The notes beneath the pieces are model-generated. The model was not told the origin of the DNA. It worked only from the letters and a program-made list of their open reading frames with translations, and ran no database searches. DNA of 64,000 bases from Apiospora phragmitis (taxonomy: Eukaryota > Ascomycota > Sordariomycetes > Amphisphaeriales > Apiosporaceae), in assembly GCA_038363925.1 (NCBI GenBank), contig JAQQWL010000010.1:248001-312000 (forward strand), in the 5' to 3' direction. Shown piece after piece: positions 23,356-34,017 of the stretch (its first letter is position 1; each line of letters opens with the position of its first letter). Made by a program: the position numbers and the translations under genes.

Positions 23356-24297
23356 CTATGCTTTCCCCGCCGACCCAGCAACGTCCATCTGCCACTCCAT
23401 CAACTTCTGTATCTCCTTAGTCCCGTCCTCCATCAACGTCGTCAAGCTAGCCGTGGCCGCCTGCTTCTTGATGTACGCGAGGTAGTCGTCCAGCACCAAC
23501 TTGTTGACGTTGATCTTGCTGCAGCCGCCCTGGATGCACCGCTTCATCACGTCTTCGGGAAAGTCGTTAGTACCGTGCAACACAATACGCACATCTGTAT
23601 CCTTCGAGGCCGCCAGCTTGGCCCGGATCGCGGCCAGCCGGTCGTACTCGAGCACGGGGCCCCGCGCGCCGTATTCGCCGTGCACGTTGCCGAAAGCGGG
23701 CGCGAGGAAGTCGATGCCCGTCGCCACGAAGTCGTCGACCTGCTCGGGCGTCGTCAGCGCGCCCTCGAGGTCCGTCGTGTCGGCGATGCCGTCCTCGCCG
23801 CCCTCGATGCGGCCGGGCTCGGCCTCGGTGCAGATTTTGTGCGCATTGCAGAACGCGACGAGCTCTTTGGTTTTCGCGACGTTCTCCGCCATCTCGTAGT
23901 GGCTCATGTCGACCATGATGGAGTCGAAGGGCAGGGTCGCGGCCGCGTGCCGGATCAGGGCCGCGTCTTGCGCGTGGTCGAGGTGGATGGCGACGGGGAC
24001 CGTGGCGGCGCGGGCGGCGTGGGCAGCGGCGTGGACGAGCAGGCCGGCGCTGTAGGTGATGGCCCAGGGGAAGACTTGGATGATGAGTGGCGCGCGCTTG
24101 GCCTCGGCGGCTCGGATGAAGGCGAGGATGCACTCGATGTTGTATCTGCAGCGAAGGTATGTTATAACAGCCAGAGAGTTGCTCCAGAAACAGAGCTGGA
24201 TTGGCTTGACCTACGCTATGGGCGCAACGACGCCGTATCCGCCTTTCTCGGCATCCGAGAGGATCTTGTAAGTCCTGTTGTCCTTTTTCCACTCCAT
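23356..24297 (-). CDS. Class II (zinc) ketose-bisphosphate aldolase, 290 aa
   Basis: Exons 24215-24297 and 23356-24145, intron with GTAGGT donor and CAG acceptor, phase 2. The TIM-barrel landmarks of class II fructose/tagatose-bisphosphate aldolases are present: GGYGVVAPIAYNIE at the start, the metal-binding HLDHAQD, the glutamate in TEAEPGRIEGGED, GNVHGEYG with the second histidine, LHGTND with the third, and the phosphate loop NVNK. The enzyme should cleave a phosphorylated ketose into dihydroxyacetone phosphate and an aldehyde. It is closer in length and sequence to the GatY/KbaY-like group than to the longer (about 360 aa) housekeeping fungal Fba1, which points to a pathway-specific role. 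Divergent from the RpiB gene over 629 bp; intact. Confidence 0.92.
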
Positions 24298-24926
24298 TTT
24301 TCCAAATGACTTTTCGTGCTGGTTACAATTTGCTTAATCAACTCGGTGTATAATCAGGTTGCGAGTCTCAATTGTCATTGCTCATGGGCAGCTTCCAAAG
24401 TCCCAACAAAGTCGGGCATGTCGCATCGTTAGAGCTCGTCGTCATAATGCATTGCGATTCGGACGAAGCCCGAAATGCCTTGCCGGGGCTCCCCAATCCA
24501 AAATGGCATGGCCCCTTGCCGCCCCCTCCCATCGTGCATGATGACCCCCCAACTTCGTCAGGGGTACGGAGTAAGTGGAAAACCATATCTCGCCAAGTTT
24601 GCCCCGCATGCGAGGTATGTGGGGCATCCCTCGCGTCTCGAGGCATCGCGGCTAACGTCCACAGCCCAATGATGGCCCCCCCTTAGCTTGCAGGCGAAAA
24701 GGGACATCAGCCGCGGTCTCATGACGTGCGAAAGAATTCAGCAATGCGAATTAGCATAATAGCCTCAACACCACCCCCGCATCGCAGCTTAGTGAACTAT
24801 TTCTTAAGTAATCCTACCCTACCTACACTACCCTACCGAATCTCGGTACTGCCAATCAATCATCAGCCCATATCACACATATTACATATCTTGTCTAATT
24901 ACTACCCCATATCCAATTATCCAAAA
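24298..24926. promoter_or_regulatory. Shared divergent promoter, aldolase / RpiB
   Basis: 629 bp between head-to-head starts. Contains the palindromic hexamer CCGCGG at 24711-24716, a plausible half-site pair for a Zn2Cys6 regulator, about 210 bp before the RpiB start. The role is inferred. Confidence 0.5.
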
Positions 24927-25534
24927 ATGACATCGATGAACAATACCAACAAGCTCCGCATCGCCATCGGCGGCGACGACGCCGGCTTCGAGTACAAGGC
25001 CAAGCTGGCGGCGGACCTGGCGGCGGACCCGCGGGTGGCCGAGGTCATCGACGTCGGGCCCGCCTCCCCCAGCGACAAGACCGCCTACCCGCAGTACGCC
25101 ATAGCGGCGGCCGAGCTGGTGGCGTCGGGCAAAACCGACCGCGCCCTGCTCATCTGTGGCACGGGGCTGGGCGTGGCTATTAGCGCCAACAAGGTGGCCG
25201 GCGTGCGCGCCGTGACGGCCCACGACAGCTTCAGCGTCGAGCGCGCCGTGCTGTCCAACGATGCGCAGATCCTCTGCCTGGGACAGCGGGTCATTGGGCT
25301 GGAGCTGGCGAGGCGGTTGACTAAGGAGTGGCTGTAAGTTTTTCTCTCTTCGCCTTCTTCTTTCCTTCTTTTTCTTCTTCTGCAAATCAGCCCATTTATG
25401 CGAGGAAAGAGCAGACCTACTGACACCTCGATAACAGTGGTTACACCTTTGATCCCACATCGGCATCAGCGGCGAAAGTGCAGGCTATCAACAACTACGA
25501 CATGCAGCGCTCACATCCCATGGCTGCGGTATAA
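24927..25534 (+). CDS. RpiB/LacA-type sugar-phosphate isomerase, 167 aa
   Basis: Exons 24927-25333 and 25438-25534, joined in phase 2 across a GTAAGT..CAG intron. The protein begins with the [13 protein letters not shown] strand-loop, has the conserved [20 protein letters not shown] segment with the catalytic-type cysteine, then [19 protein letters not shown] and the C-terminal helix. This is the RpiB fold; its members isomerise ribose-, allose-, galactose- or tetrose-phosphates. In bacteria and in the yeast Yarrowia, RpiB-type enzymes work in erythritol/threitol degradation on erythrulose or erythrose 4-phosphate. Fungi use the unrelated RpiA for the pentose phosphate pathway, so this copy is likely pathway-specific. 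Divergent from the aldolase gene; intact. Confidence 0.92.
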
Positions 25535-25566
25535 TGATGATAAAGAGAGGAAACTGGTTCTGCTAA

Positions 25567-27967
25567 TTACGTCACTCGAGCCCACTCGGTTATCAGATCA
25601 CCGCGAAGTGGCGACATGGGCCAGCCCGTCCGGGCTTCGCAGGCGTCAATCAGGGACAGTATGGCCTTGCGTTTCTCTACGTCTTGAACGCATAGCCCGG
25701 CTAAAGTATGTTTTGTAAGAATTAGCCACAGGCGAACACGTGTCTGAGAAAATTTGGGAAATTGGGAAAGCACGGCGTTTTGATAAGTACTTGACGACAC
25801 ACATAGTAATACACTCACCTCCAAACAAGCATTGGGCAGACATGATCTGGCTTCCTTCGTCCCGTAGCGCCATGGCGATACCGCAAATCGTGTTTACGGC
25901 ATCGTGCAGAATCTTTTGTGTTTTGAGATAGCCGTCAAACCCGGACGAGACGACCGGGCGATATAATGTGATAAGGATCCGGATGAAGTTGTAGATCTGC
26001 ATTGAGACGGCGAACCGAGGAGGGTGGATCCATATCGGAGTGAACACGCTCTGGGGATCGGCCGCGGGCGTCGGTAATTCCTGGAAACCAGGCCCCAGGA
26101 ACATCTTCCAGCGGTTGAGCTCCGACAAGAGGGCTTCCCCAGGTAGGCTCTCCTTTGTGCAGAGTTGTCGCCGCTACTGCTGTTGCTGCTGCTGTCGCTT
26201 TTGGCGCAGTAGTTGACCGTCTGGGACAGGAGGTATACGATGCGGTTGGCCAGCTCATCCTGCCTCAGGTCTGGGTAGTCCACCAGCGGGCGCCAGAACG
26301 AGAAACACCGCCGCCGTTCCCGGAAAGCCGCCCAGATGTCTTGGCGGAGCCAGGCCCACCACACGGACTGCCGCAGGCCGCCCGACACGCCGTTGACGTT
26401 CTGCGAGCGCTGGATCCAGAAGACGCCCTTGAGGTGGCGCTTCCAGTTGCTTTTGGCCGAGTCGAGCATCTCATACGTGGAGATGACCACTTTACGTAAA
26501 CCACCGCCACCGTTCGATGTTAGCATGCGCGATGGTCCTGTCTGTCTACCCGGGGAGAAGGGATGATGTCTTACGGGCAGTAGCTAGAAGCTCTTCTGAG
26601 TGAGTATATGATTCGTACTGCAAAGCAATCTGGAGATAATGGAGTGTCTCGTAGTAGTACTGCACAGCCATGCTGGATGGTTCTGGATCTGACGATGACG
26701 TAGGGGCGGCGGATGCACCGGCAGCTTGTATGGATGTTGCACGATGTCGCGCGCATAATGCCAGTATAGCTTTGCACAAGCCGACATTTCTCAACGCAAG
26801 TCGGATAGCATGTGTCGAGAAGTGTTTCTGTGAAACATGGTAAGAATAAACGAAGTTACTTGGCCCATCTAGAGGGGGGTCACATACATGGGGATCAAAC
26901 AAATCCAACTGATGAGTAACAGCAGTTAGCAATCATATTGGGTGCGCTACGATGTAATACCATGATGCGCTTTTGCTTACCCATTGACTGGCCCGCTCAG
27001 CAAAGTCTCGGAACAGGTAAGCTTCCTCCGATGTGAGTTTGATATCCTGATCAAGCGACCACGCATGCCGCTCGAACGTGCCCACCAAGGACGGAGCCGC
27101 CAGTGATGAGACATCATCTCCTCCAGCGATGGGCTGGTTCTCGGTGCCGATCGGGCGCGACTCGGCATGCGTCTGGCCAGTAGCCGACGACGAGGACGAG
27201 TCCTCCTCGAACGGGGCCGGGCTCGGGGCCAGCGAGAAGTTCGCGTCGGCCTGGGCCGCGTCCGTCGCCAACAGGTCGAGCCAGCGGTTCGAGGCCATGT
27301 CGGCCGTCAGCTGCTCCGAGGCCACCGTGTCCGGCGAGTGCGCGTAGTGGTACGTCTCGGCTATTGCCATCAGCGAGGGGGCGGGTGGGCCGCCTGCTGC
27401 ATGTGGGCCGACCGTTGGCGCCGCCGGGGCTGGAGGAGGAGGAGGAGGAGGAGGAGGAGGAGGATGTTGTGGTGATGAAGTGTCCGTCATCATCTGGAAA
27501 AGATTGGACTCCCGTCTCGCTGGCAGAGCAGTCGTCCCAGTCCTCGTCACAGTACCTGCCGAAAGGGATGGGTCGATGGATTCTTGGCTATATTGCCGCG
27601 ACGCGGCGGGGTTCCGGCTTGGTTCTTCGCTGTAGACACAATTGCGGTTCGCGAGAGAGCAGGACCCGCATGTCGGCACTGCCGTGTCGTCATCAGCTGC
27701 ATGTAGACCGCTCAACTTGATAGGGAAACATACGATTCTCGTCACATTTCTTGTGTCTAGACCGACAGGTTAAGCTAATTACAGATAGATAGATTCAGCT
27801 ATGACTTCTTTCTACTATACTTGAGGAGTGCTATTGAGGATTGGTGCCTACCATCCAGTTCTAGTGCGAAGCCCTCGCGACCTCGACTTGCGCATCCGCT
27901 TTGGCTTCGAAGACTGAGATCCATCATCCGTTTCCAGACTCCGAGTCGGAGTATTGCGGCTATCCAT
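25567..27967 (-). CDS. Zn2Cys6 transcription factor (probable single-base shift in the middle)
   Basis: Start ATG 27967. Exons 27852-27967, 27734-27774 and 26981-27678 assemble the zinc cluster, C-x2-C-x6-C-x6-C-x2-C-x6-C, running from CLTC to NRNC and split by two introns. Exon 4 is a 21 nt microexon (26888-26908), then 26575-26827 and 26489 downwards. A proline-rich tract (27432-27463) precedes the Fungal_trans-like middle region, with the DLFDPH / RLALRNVGL segment and QSVWWAWLRQDIWAAFRE. Near 26155-26175 the frame must move by one base to continue into the helix with SELNRWKMF. A second uncertain junction lies near 25740-25800, before the C-terminal CEARTGWPM segment ending at TAA 25567. 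The divergent partner is the dihydroxyacetone kinase, so it is probably the local regulator of the 19-32 kb block. Confidence 0.8.
27432..27463 (-). repeat. GGA/CCT triplet repeat (polyproline tract)
   Basis: About ten GGA units on the + strand, read on the - strand as consecutive prolines in the linker of the Zn2Cys6 protein. Confidence 0.85.
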
Positions 27968-28791
27968 GTTATGCTTCGATAGTACGGGCGTTGGTCTGAG
28001 CCTCTAGAGCTCGGCAAATGGCGTCTAAGGGATAACAATGAAACAACAACAAACGGGCAATCTAATGGTGATCATGTGGGCGCGGATGTCGGGCGAAATG
28101 GGGGAAGTTGAGAGAGGGGGAGAAAGAAGTTCTCGTCTCGGGGGCTTTGGTCAGAAAAGCCAAAAGGGGCATTGATGGTTTGGAGAAATGGGCCCGCAGG
28201 GGGGAGCGGCCCGCACCAGCTCCAATGTGTGCAAGTGTGAAGCAGCCAGAATGGCAACTGACTCGCGCACTAAACAGCGCACCGTCGTTACGATTACCCG
28301 CACCCCCATCCGGAGATTCCTGGCTTGGCAATGCAGCGAGATGGATCTAGACTGCATAGACTGTACCATACGTCGCATTATCTGCCGGCCACTATCCGCG
28401 CTCTCCCTCCTAGTCAAGAGCACTGGTCAGTTGCCGCCGATTGACTCGGAACGCGGGTGTGTGTCCAACTCTAGTTGAAATCAATGGTCTTGTGGGTGGA
28501 CTCGAGCCGCGGCCCCTTGGGCTAAAGCGGAAACGAAGGGTCTGCCATGGAAACAACTCGTACGCTCGTGATCATCATGAAAACAGGAGGCAATGTTGCT
28601 GATCCACGATGGGAAGATGCATCTCAAAAAGGGCTTGGAGTACGTTCACACCTTGAGGGTTGATGATGTCCAATGTAGCATGCTAGGTGTGACTGAACTT
28701 GAAACGTCCTGAAATTGGTTTTTGTTTTTGTTTCCCTCACTCACCACCACCACGTCTCATTCGAACAAGGAAAACACCTCCATTTGCAGAA
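27968..28791. promoter_or_regulatory. Shared divergent promoter, Zn2Cys6 factor / dihydroxyacetone kinase
   Basis: 824 bp between head-to-head starts, no gene inside. CCGCGG occurs at 28507-28512, about 285 bp before the kinase start. A regulator adjacent to and divergent from its target is a common fungal cluster layout. Confidence 0.5.
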
Positions 28792-30901
28792 ATGTCGGAC
28801 AAACACTTCTTTCCGTACGTACCCGAACAATCAATTGGCGACACGGGGTGTTTTGCTAACAGTCTTTCGTTGCTTACTCCAGGGAGACTGCAGCCAATAC
28901 CCTGGTCCCCAAATACCTGAGGGCCTTCACCGCAGCGAACCCGCACCTGGGCCTCATCCAGTCGGAGCGGGTCGTGTACGAGAAAGGCCATGACCGGGGA
29001 ACGGTCTCGGTCATCTCGGGCGGCGGCAGCGGCCATGAGCCCGGGTGGTCCGGGTACGTCGGTCAAGGCGCCCTCGCAGCGGCAGCATGCGGTGACATTT
29101 TTGCGTCGCCCAGCACCAAGCAGATCCTCGCGGCCATCCGGGCCACTCCGTCCGACAAGGGGCACATCCTCATGATCACCAACTATACCGGCGACAAGCT
29201 GCACTTCGGCCTCGCGGCCGAGCGGGCCAAGGCCGACGGCACGTGCAAGAACATTGCCGTCATCCCCTTGACCGACGATGTGTCGTTGGGGAGGAGTAAA
29301 TCCGCCGTGGTAGGCAGGAGAGGCATGCCTGGGCACATTATCCGTAAGTTTTCAATCCTTTTTTTCTTTTCCCCATTGGCAAGACCGGCGATGAGGAAGT
29401 AAAAGTATATCACTGACAGAAGTTCTGAGCAAACAGCCGCCAAGATTGCCACAGCCGCGGCAGCCAAGAAGTACCCGTTCGATCGGTGCGTCAAGCTAGC
29501 GCAAGCGGTGAACGCCGAAGTTGTTTCGATAGGCTCCGCGCTCGACCACTGCCACGTGCCGGGTAGGGCCAAGCACGAGACCCTTCCCGCCGATGTCGTC
29601 GTAGTCGGTGCCGGTATCCACAACGAGCCGGGCGCCCAGAAGTTGAGCCCATTCCCTCCAGTAGAGGACCTGATTAGCCACTGTCTCAAGCTCCTCTGCG
29701 ACCCGAATGATGCCGAGAGGGCCTTCGTCAACTTCCACAACGACGACGCGGTAGTGTTACTGATCAACAACTACGGCGGTGTCAGCAATTTGGAGCTGGG
29801 TGCATTGACAGACGAAGCGATGGTGCAGCTGGGTCGGACGTGGAACATCAAGCCTGCAAGAGCCCTATCGGGTTCGTTTGAGACATCGCTGAACGGGCCT
29901 GGCTTCTCTATCTCCCTCTGCAACCTCACCAACGCTGCAAACGAGGTCTCCGCCCCTGTCGAGGAGCTGTTAGATCTTTTCGACATGAAGACTAGCGCAG
30001 CCCACTGGCCCAATGTCTCCTCCCCCAAGTCATACGAAACGCAAACCGACGACAGTGCCGGTGCGAACATGGAAAGCAAACAGGAGCTGACGCATGAAAA
30101 CGATATTAAAGGTAGGTGATTTCCACAGGCGAACAAGCAGTCGAGATCAGGTTACATTCGGAAGCTAACCAGATACCAACAAATCAGTTGCACCCAGTCT
30201 GCTTGACGCTGTGATCCGATCAGCCTGCTTGGCGGCCATTGCTGTGGAGCCAAACCTTACGAAATGGGATATGATCATGGGTGACGGAGATTGCGGCGAG
30301 GCAGTACAAGGCGTTTCAGAAGGTGAGTACCCTTGCTTTTCACACGACCTCATCCGCCTTAGAGCTTCTTCTGATCTTCCATGTGGCAGACATGATCGCG
30401 ATACTGGACCGCGGTGAAAACAAGGAAGGCTCCATCATGAAGTTCCTCCTGGCCACGGCCGACGCCGTGGACAACATGGGCGGCAGTCTGGGCGCAATCT
30501 CAGGCATCCTCCTCTCCGCCTTCACCTCGGCCCTCCAAGAAGCCGTTCAGCGCAACGGCCAATCCGCATCACCATCACCAGCCTCGTCTTCCACGTACGC
30601 CCAGGCCCTAGCCCAAGCCGTCGAGACCCTCAAAAGGTACACGGGCGCGCGCGAGGGCGATCGCACCGTCATGGACGTGCTAATCCCCTTCGCGAACTCC
30701 TTCGCGCAGACGGGCGGCGACCTCGCGGCGGCGGTGGGGGTGGCGCACGAGAAGGCCGAGGCGACGCGGCACCTCAAGGCCAAGTTCGGGCGCGCGTCGT
30801 ACGTGGCCGAGGCGCAGGGGCAGGCCATCCCGGACCCGGGCGCTTGGGCGTTTTACGAGTGGGTGGCGGGCATGCAGCGGGCTATTGAGCAGCAAAGCTA
30901 G
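28792..30901 (+). CDS. Dihydroxyacetone/ketose kinase (DhaK-DhaL fusion), 610 aa
   Basis: Five exons: 28792-28814, 28883-29343, 29437-30111, 30188-30322 and 30363-30901, all in phase, stop TAG. The N-terminal DAK1 (DhaK) half shows ISGGGSGHEP and the substrate-binding histidine loop in VGAGIHNEPG; the C-terminal DAK2 (DhaL) half shows the nucleotide/Mg loop MGDGDCGEAVQGV and the FAQTGGDLAAA helix. It is the ATP-dependent single-chain type found in eukaryotes. It phosphorylates dihydroxyacetone, and relatives act on erythrulose (Yarrowia Eyk1, mycobacterial DerK/LerK). With RpiB, SDR and aldolase around it, a C3-C4 ketose is a reasonable substrate, by inference. Total length is near the family norm (about 580-610). 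It lies head-to-head with the Zn2Cys6 gene and converges with the hydrolase. Confidence 0.93.
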
Positions 30902-31111
30902 GACGAACAGCACGCCTATGAGTTTTAGGCAAATGTATATCATCATCTTCTTATGGGGCAGTTCAAGCTTGTAGATGATAAATCCAACCAATGGATGTTT
31001 CATGATAATGCTATTGGCTGCCCAGTATTTATCCACGTTTTAATCATATCCCTCGTCATTGTTTTCATATCATGTCATCATCCACATGAGGTCAGGGTGA
31101 GGATCCAATCT

Positions 31112-32095
31112 CTAGTCCATCCGCAACGCCTCCTTGAGCTCCCTGACGATGAGCGCGTTCATCCTGTCCTTCTGCTCCCACTCCGGCGTCCCGGGCTGGC
31201 ACGTCTTGTCGAACGCATGCGGCATCCCCTCCATGACCTCGTGGACGACCTTGCGCTGCGCATCCTTCTTCAGCCTGGCGGCCAGCGCGTCCGCCTCGGG
31301 CGCGCAGTTGTCGCCGCCGCACGTGACGATGACGACGTGCTCCGGGAACAGCGCCGCGTCGGCGCGCCCGGGCGAGCAGCGCGGGTCCCCGCGCGTCGCC
31401 GGGTCGGGCGCGTAGCACTCGTCGAAGAGCTCGGCCATCTGCGGCGGGATGGGCCGGACCGGGCGCGCGACCTGCTTTCTTTCTTTCGGCGGGACGGACA
31501 GGTCCGTCGGCGGGTAGACGGCCACGACGACGGGGATCCGCAGCTGCTTCAGGGCGTCATCGGCGGCCAAGGTCACGAGCAGGAAGGTCTGCGTGAACGC
31601 GGCCACGAGCGCGAGCAGGCCGCCCGCGCTGAAGCCCGAGAGGGCGACGCGGGTCACGTCGTAGACGGCCTGCTGGGACGCGAGCCAGCGCAGGGTGTCC
31701 TCGGTGTCGTGCACGGCGGCGGGGTAGGGGTCCTCGGGCCCCTTGCGGTAGTCGGCGTCGAGGACGACGAGGCCGGGGATCTCGCGGGCCACTTGGGCGC
31801 AGAAGGGGCGGTCCTGGCCGAACATGTGGAAGACCATGCCGCTACCGTGCCAGTTCACGAGGACAGGCACGGGGCCCGTCGTGGCAGCGGTATCCTTGGC
31901 GGTGGAGCGGTAGAGGCGGCCTTCGATGGTGCGGCTGCCGTTGCGCGAGGGGATCTGTACGGGTGTCTCCTCGACGCCTTCTAGGACCTCGGCGAGGTTC
32001 TCGGGTTGGGCGGCCTTGGCGGCGTCGAATTGGATGCGGACGGCGGCCACGGCGGCTTTGAGCTCCTCATAGCGTGCGGGGGTATGGCCAGCCAT
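31112..32095 (-). CDS. Alpha/beta hydrolase, HSL (hydrolase-3) family, 327 aa
   Basis: Single exon; the ATG at 32093-32095 is preferred because the upstream extension would need a TTG start. The oxyanion-hole motif reads WHGSG in place of the usual HGGG, followed by the DADYRKGPEDPYPAA segment characteristic of this family, the nucleophile elbow GFSAGG (GxSxG), a late Asp/Glu region near VVIVTCGGDN, and the catalytic His in EGMPHAFDK. No signal peptide is seen, so it is probably cytosolic. Family members hydrolyse short esters or lactones. As the last gene of the 19-32 kb block it could release a sugar or polyol from an ester or open a lactone, but this is speculative. A CCGCGG hexamer lies 52 bp upstream (32147-32152). 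Confidence 0.88.
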   Translation of the reverse strand: MAGHTPARYEELKAAVAAVRIQFDAAKAAQPENLAEVLEGVEETPVQIPSRNGSRTIEGRLYRSTAKDTAATTGPVPVLVNWHGSGMVFHMFGQDRPFCAQVAREIPGLVVLDADYRKGPEDPYPAAVHDTEDTLRWLASQQAVYDVTRVALSGFSAGGLLALVAAFTQTFLLVTLAADDALKQLRIPVVVAVYPPTDLSVPPKERKQVARPVRPIPPQMAELFDECYAPDPATRGDPRCSPGRADAALFPEHVVIVTCGGDNCAPEADALAARLKKDAQRKVVHEVMEGMPHAFDKTCQPGTPEWEQKDRMNALIVRELKEALRMD

Positions 32096-32146
32096 GATAG
32101 CGAGAGTTGATTGTTTCAATAAAACGGCGATAGATCAATCCAGAAA

Positions 32147-32152
32147 CCGCGG
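32147..32152. promoter_or_regulatory. CCGCGG hexamer upstream of the hydrolase
   Basis: Same palindrome as in the aldolase/RpiB and regulator/kinase promoters. Possible CGG-type Zn2Cys6 binding site; not proven. Confidence 0.3.
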
Positions 32153-32333
32153 ATCTATCAATTCTTCTTAAACGATATAATATCAAATTGAAGTTGAGTT
32201 AGTAAGAACGTTATATACAGCCGAAATAGTAATGGTTTAGAGAAGTGGTCGTGGAATTCAAGTCTGCTGGTCCACTTTTAGTTCTTTCCGAATCCACCGC
32301 GACGGAACTGTTTACTCGCGCTCTCGTATAATA

Positions 32334-32735
32334 TAGTTGACCCCCTTATCACTTATATTAGCCGGGGGGTTAAATTATTTTAGCGTTCTTTAATAAGTAG
32401 GGCGCTTTAAATGTAACCTCGGGTTAACTTTTTATATATTAAACTTATATTAAATAGAAAAATTTAAAACTTAATATATTAATACTTTAATATTTAATTA
32501 ATTTAAATCTTTTTTTAATTTTATTTTAATTTTATTTTAATTTTAAATCTTTTTTAAAAAAGTACATGTTTAATATATACTTAATATATATTTATATAAT
32601 ATATATTTAATATAAGCTTAATATTTAAAAAGTTAATATATAAGTTAAATTTAAAGCGCTTTATTTATTAAAGAACGTTAAAATAAATTTAACTCCCCGG
32701 CTAATATAAGTAATAAGGGGGTTAACTGAAACCTG
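32334..32735. mobile_element. MITE-like AT-rich element with long terminal inverted repeats
   Basis: About 390-400 bp. The left arm, from about 32336 (GTTGACCCCCTTATCACTTA onward), matches the reverse complement of the right arm ending at 32726 for roughly 80-100 bp, with scattered transitions; both arms include the GCGTTCTTTAATAA and GCGCTTTAAAT blocks. The centre is almost pure A/T with no frame. The decamer TCGTATAATA occurs directly outside the left end (32324-32333) and again at 32736-32745, a candidate target duplication. Ten bases plus long arms would suit a Mutator-type MITE. If that is the boundary, the right end has about 8 extra bases compared with the left. Confidence 0.65.
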
Positions 32736-32745
32736 TCGTATAATA

Positions 32746-34017
32746 GGCATAACCTCGTAAACGCCGGTTTTAAGCAAGTTTCGTAACTGCGCGCACCCGA
32801 CAACCATCTTCCAAGAGCTTATACCATGCTTGAGCTGAAATACATGTGAGTCTTTTCGAAATGCGTATTGACAGCCAATTGGGTCGTTTACGAATCGAAC
32901 TTCATGACAGCTGACAGCTAATTAGCCGCTAAAATCGGGGGAATCCGCATCCACCCAGGTCCGCCAGCTTTACCTTTCACCGTCGTTGTCACTGGCAATT
33001 GCCGTTAGCAGGTGTCCTTCCACGATACCAACATACCATGCGGATTGGCGCATCCTCTTTAGAGGATGCGCTTCAAAATGACACGCAGCTGCATTACCCT
33101 ATCGAGATAACAACTTTTTTCGTTTGCTCCGGATAGGACTGTACAGTTGCCAAGGCGCTAGTGACAATTCTGCTACCCCTTTTCCTCCAGGGCGCAATGG
33201 AACGCCTATACTGTTAATGTGTAGGAAACTTTTTTCAAATGGCAATCAACATAGTAGAAGGCCTCTGATATACCCATCATGAGATTGGTTGATGATCTAT
33301 ATAGCAAGCTTGCTAAGTAGCACGACTCTATCGTCGACATCCTTCTAATGCCGGCCGCCCCTTTTGTGACCAAGCAGATACATCTGTTTAAAAACCACAT
33401 TACTATCAAGTTAGATCAGGTCGCCATGTATCCAAACAGTAACCATCTGATGGTTGTGATATACCGATTTATTTTATACATTAACCAGGTAGGTCCCAGT
33501 ACTACACGTGCTCGTAGTCCTTGATCCGCAACTTGGTCTCGATGCCTTTTCTGCAGCATCTGATCTCAGATCCGTGCCGGACGCCGCCCGTCTACGATCA
33601 CCAGATTTCTGGGTCGAGGCAGGTGGGGGAAGTGGAGGGAGGTATAGCTCCCAGGGCGCCGCTGCACGGCGACCCGTGGGCCTGGCGGTGCTGCTGTGAA
33701 CGAGCTTCTACGCTCCTCTTCAACGAGGGCCTTATGATGTCACCCTCGCCGCCCTCTCGGCTCTCCTTCATGAGCTTCTGGAGTCTTTGTGAGCTTGTAG
33801 TGAATGGATGGTCTTTAGGTTGTTCAATACATAATTGCACTCCGTTCACCTATCCGCTGTTTAGCTGATAAGCTGAGTTTCTGTTCTCATTACAACAAAA
33901 CAAGCAGGTTCCGCTTCTGTTTTGGCAGCTTTGTGGCATTCATCCCGCTTTGGCTTCCCTTTCACATTTTCCGTCTTAAGGTTACGTTTATTCTCTACCA
34001 CGACAACACCAAATCAT
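32746..34017. other. Intergenic stretch
   Basis: About 1.3 kb with no recognised gene. Holds short accidental frames only. The right end should contain the promoter of the RRM-like gene. Confidence 0.5.

Noticed and set aside
23575..24309. Long + strand frame opposite the aldolase
   Set aside because: Antisense shadow; the aldolase metal ligands and intron are on the - strand.
26155..26190. A short intron to explain the Zn2Cys6 frame change
   Set aside because: The only GT..AG pairs are too close together (about 25 bp) or would delete a conserved helix.
30953..31984. Long + strand frame (343 codons) opposite the alpha/beta hydrolase
   Set aside because: Low-complexity Arg/Gly/His text mirroring the hydrolase codons, while the - strand shows clear family motifs.
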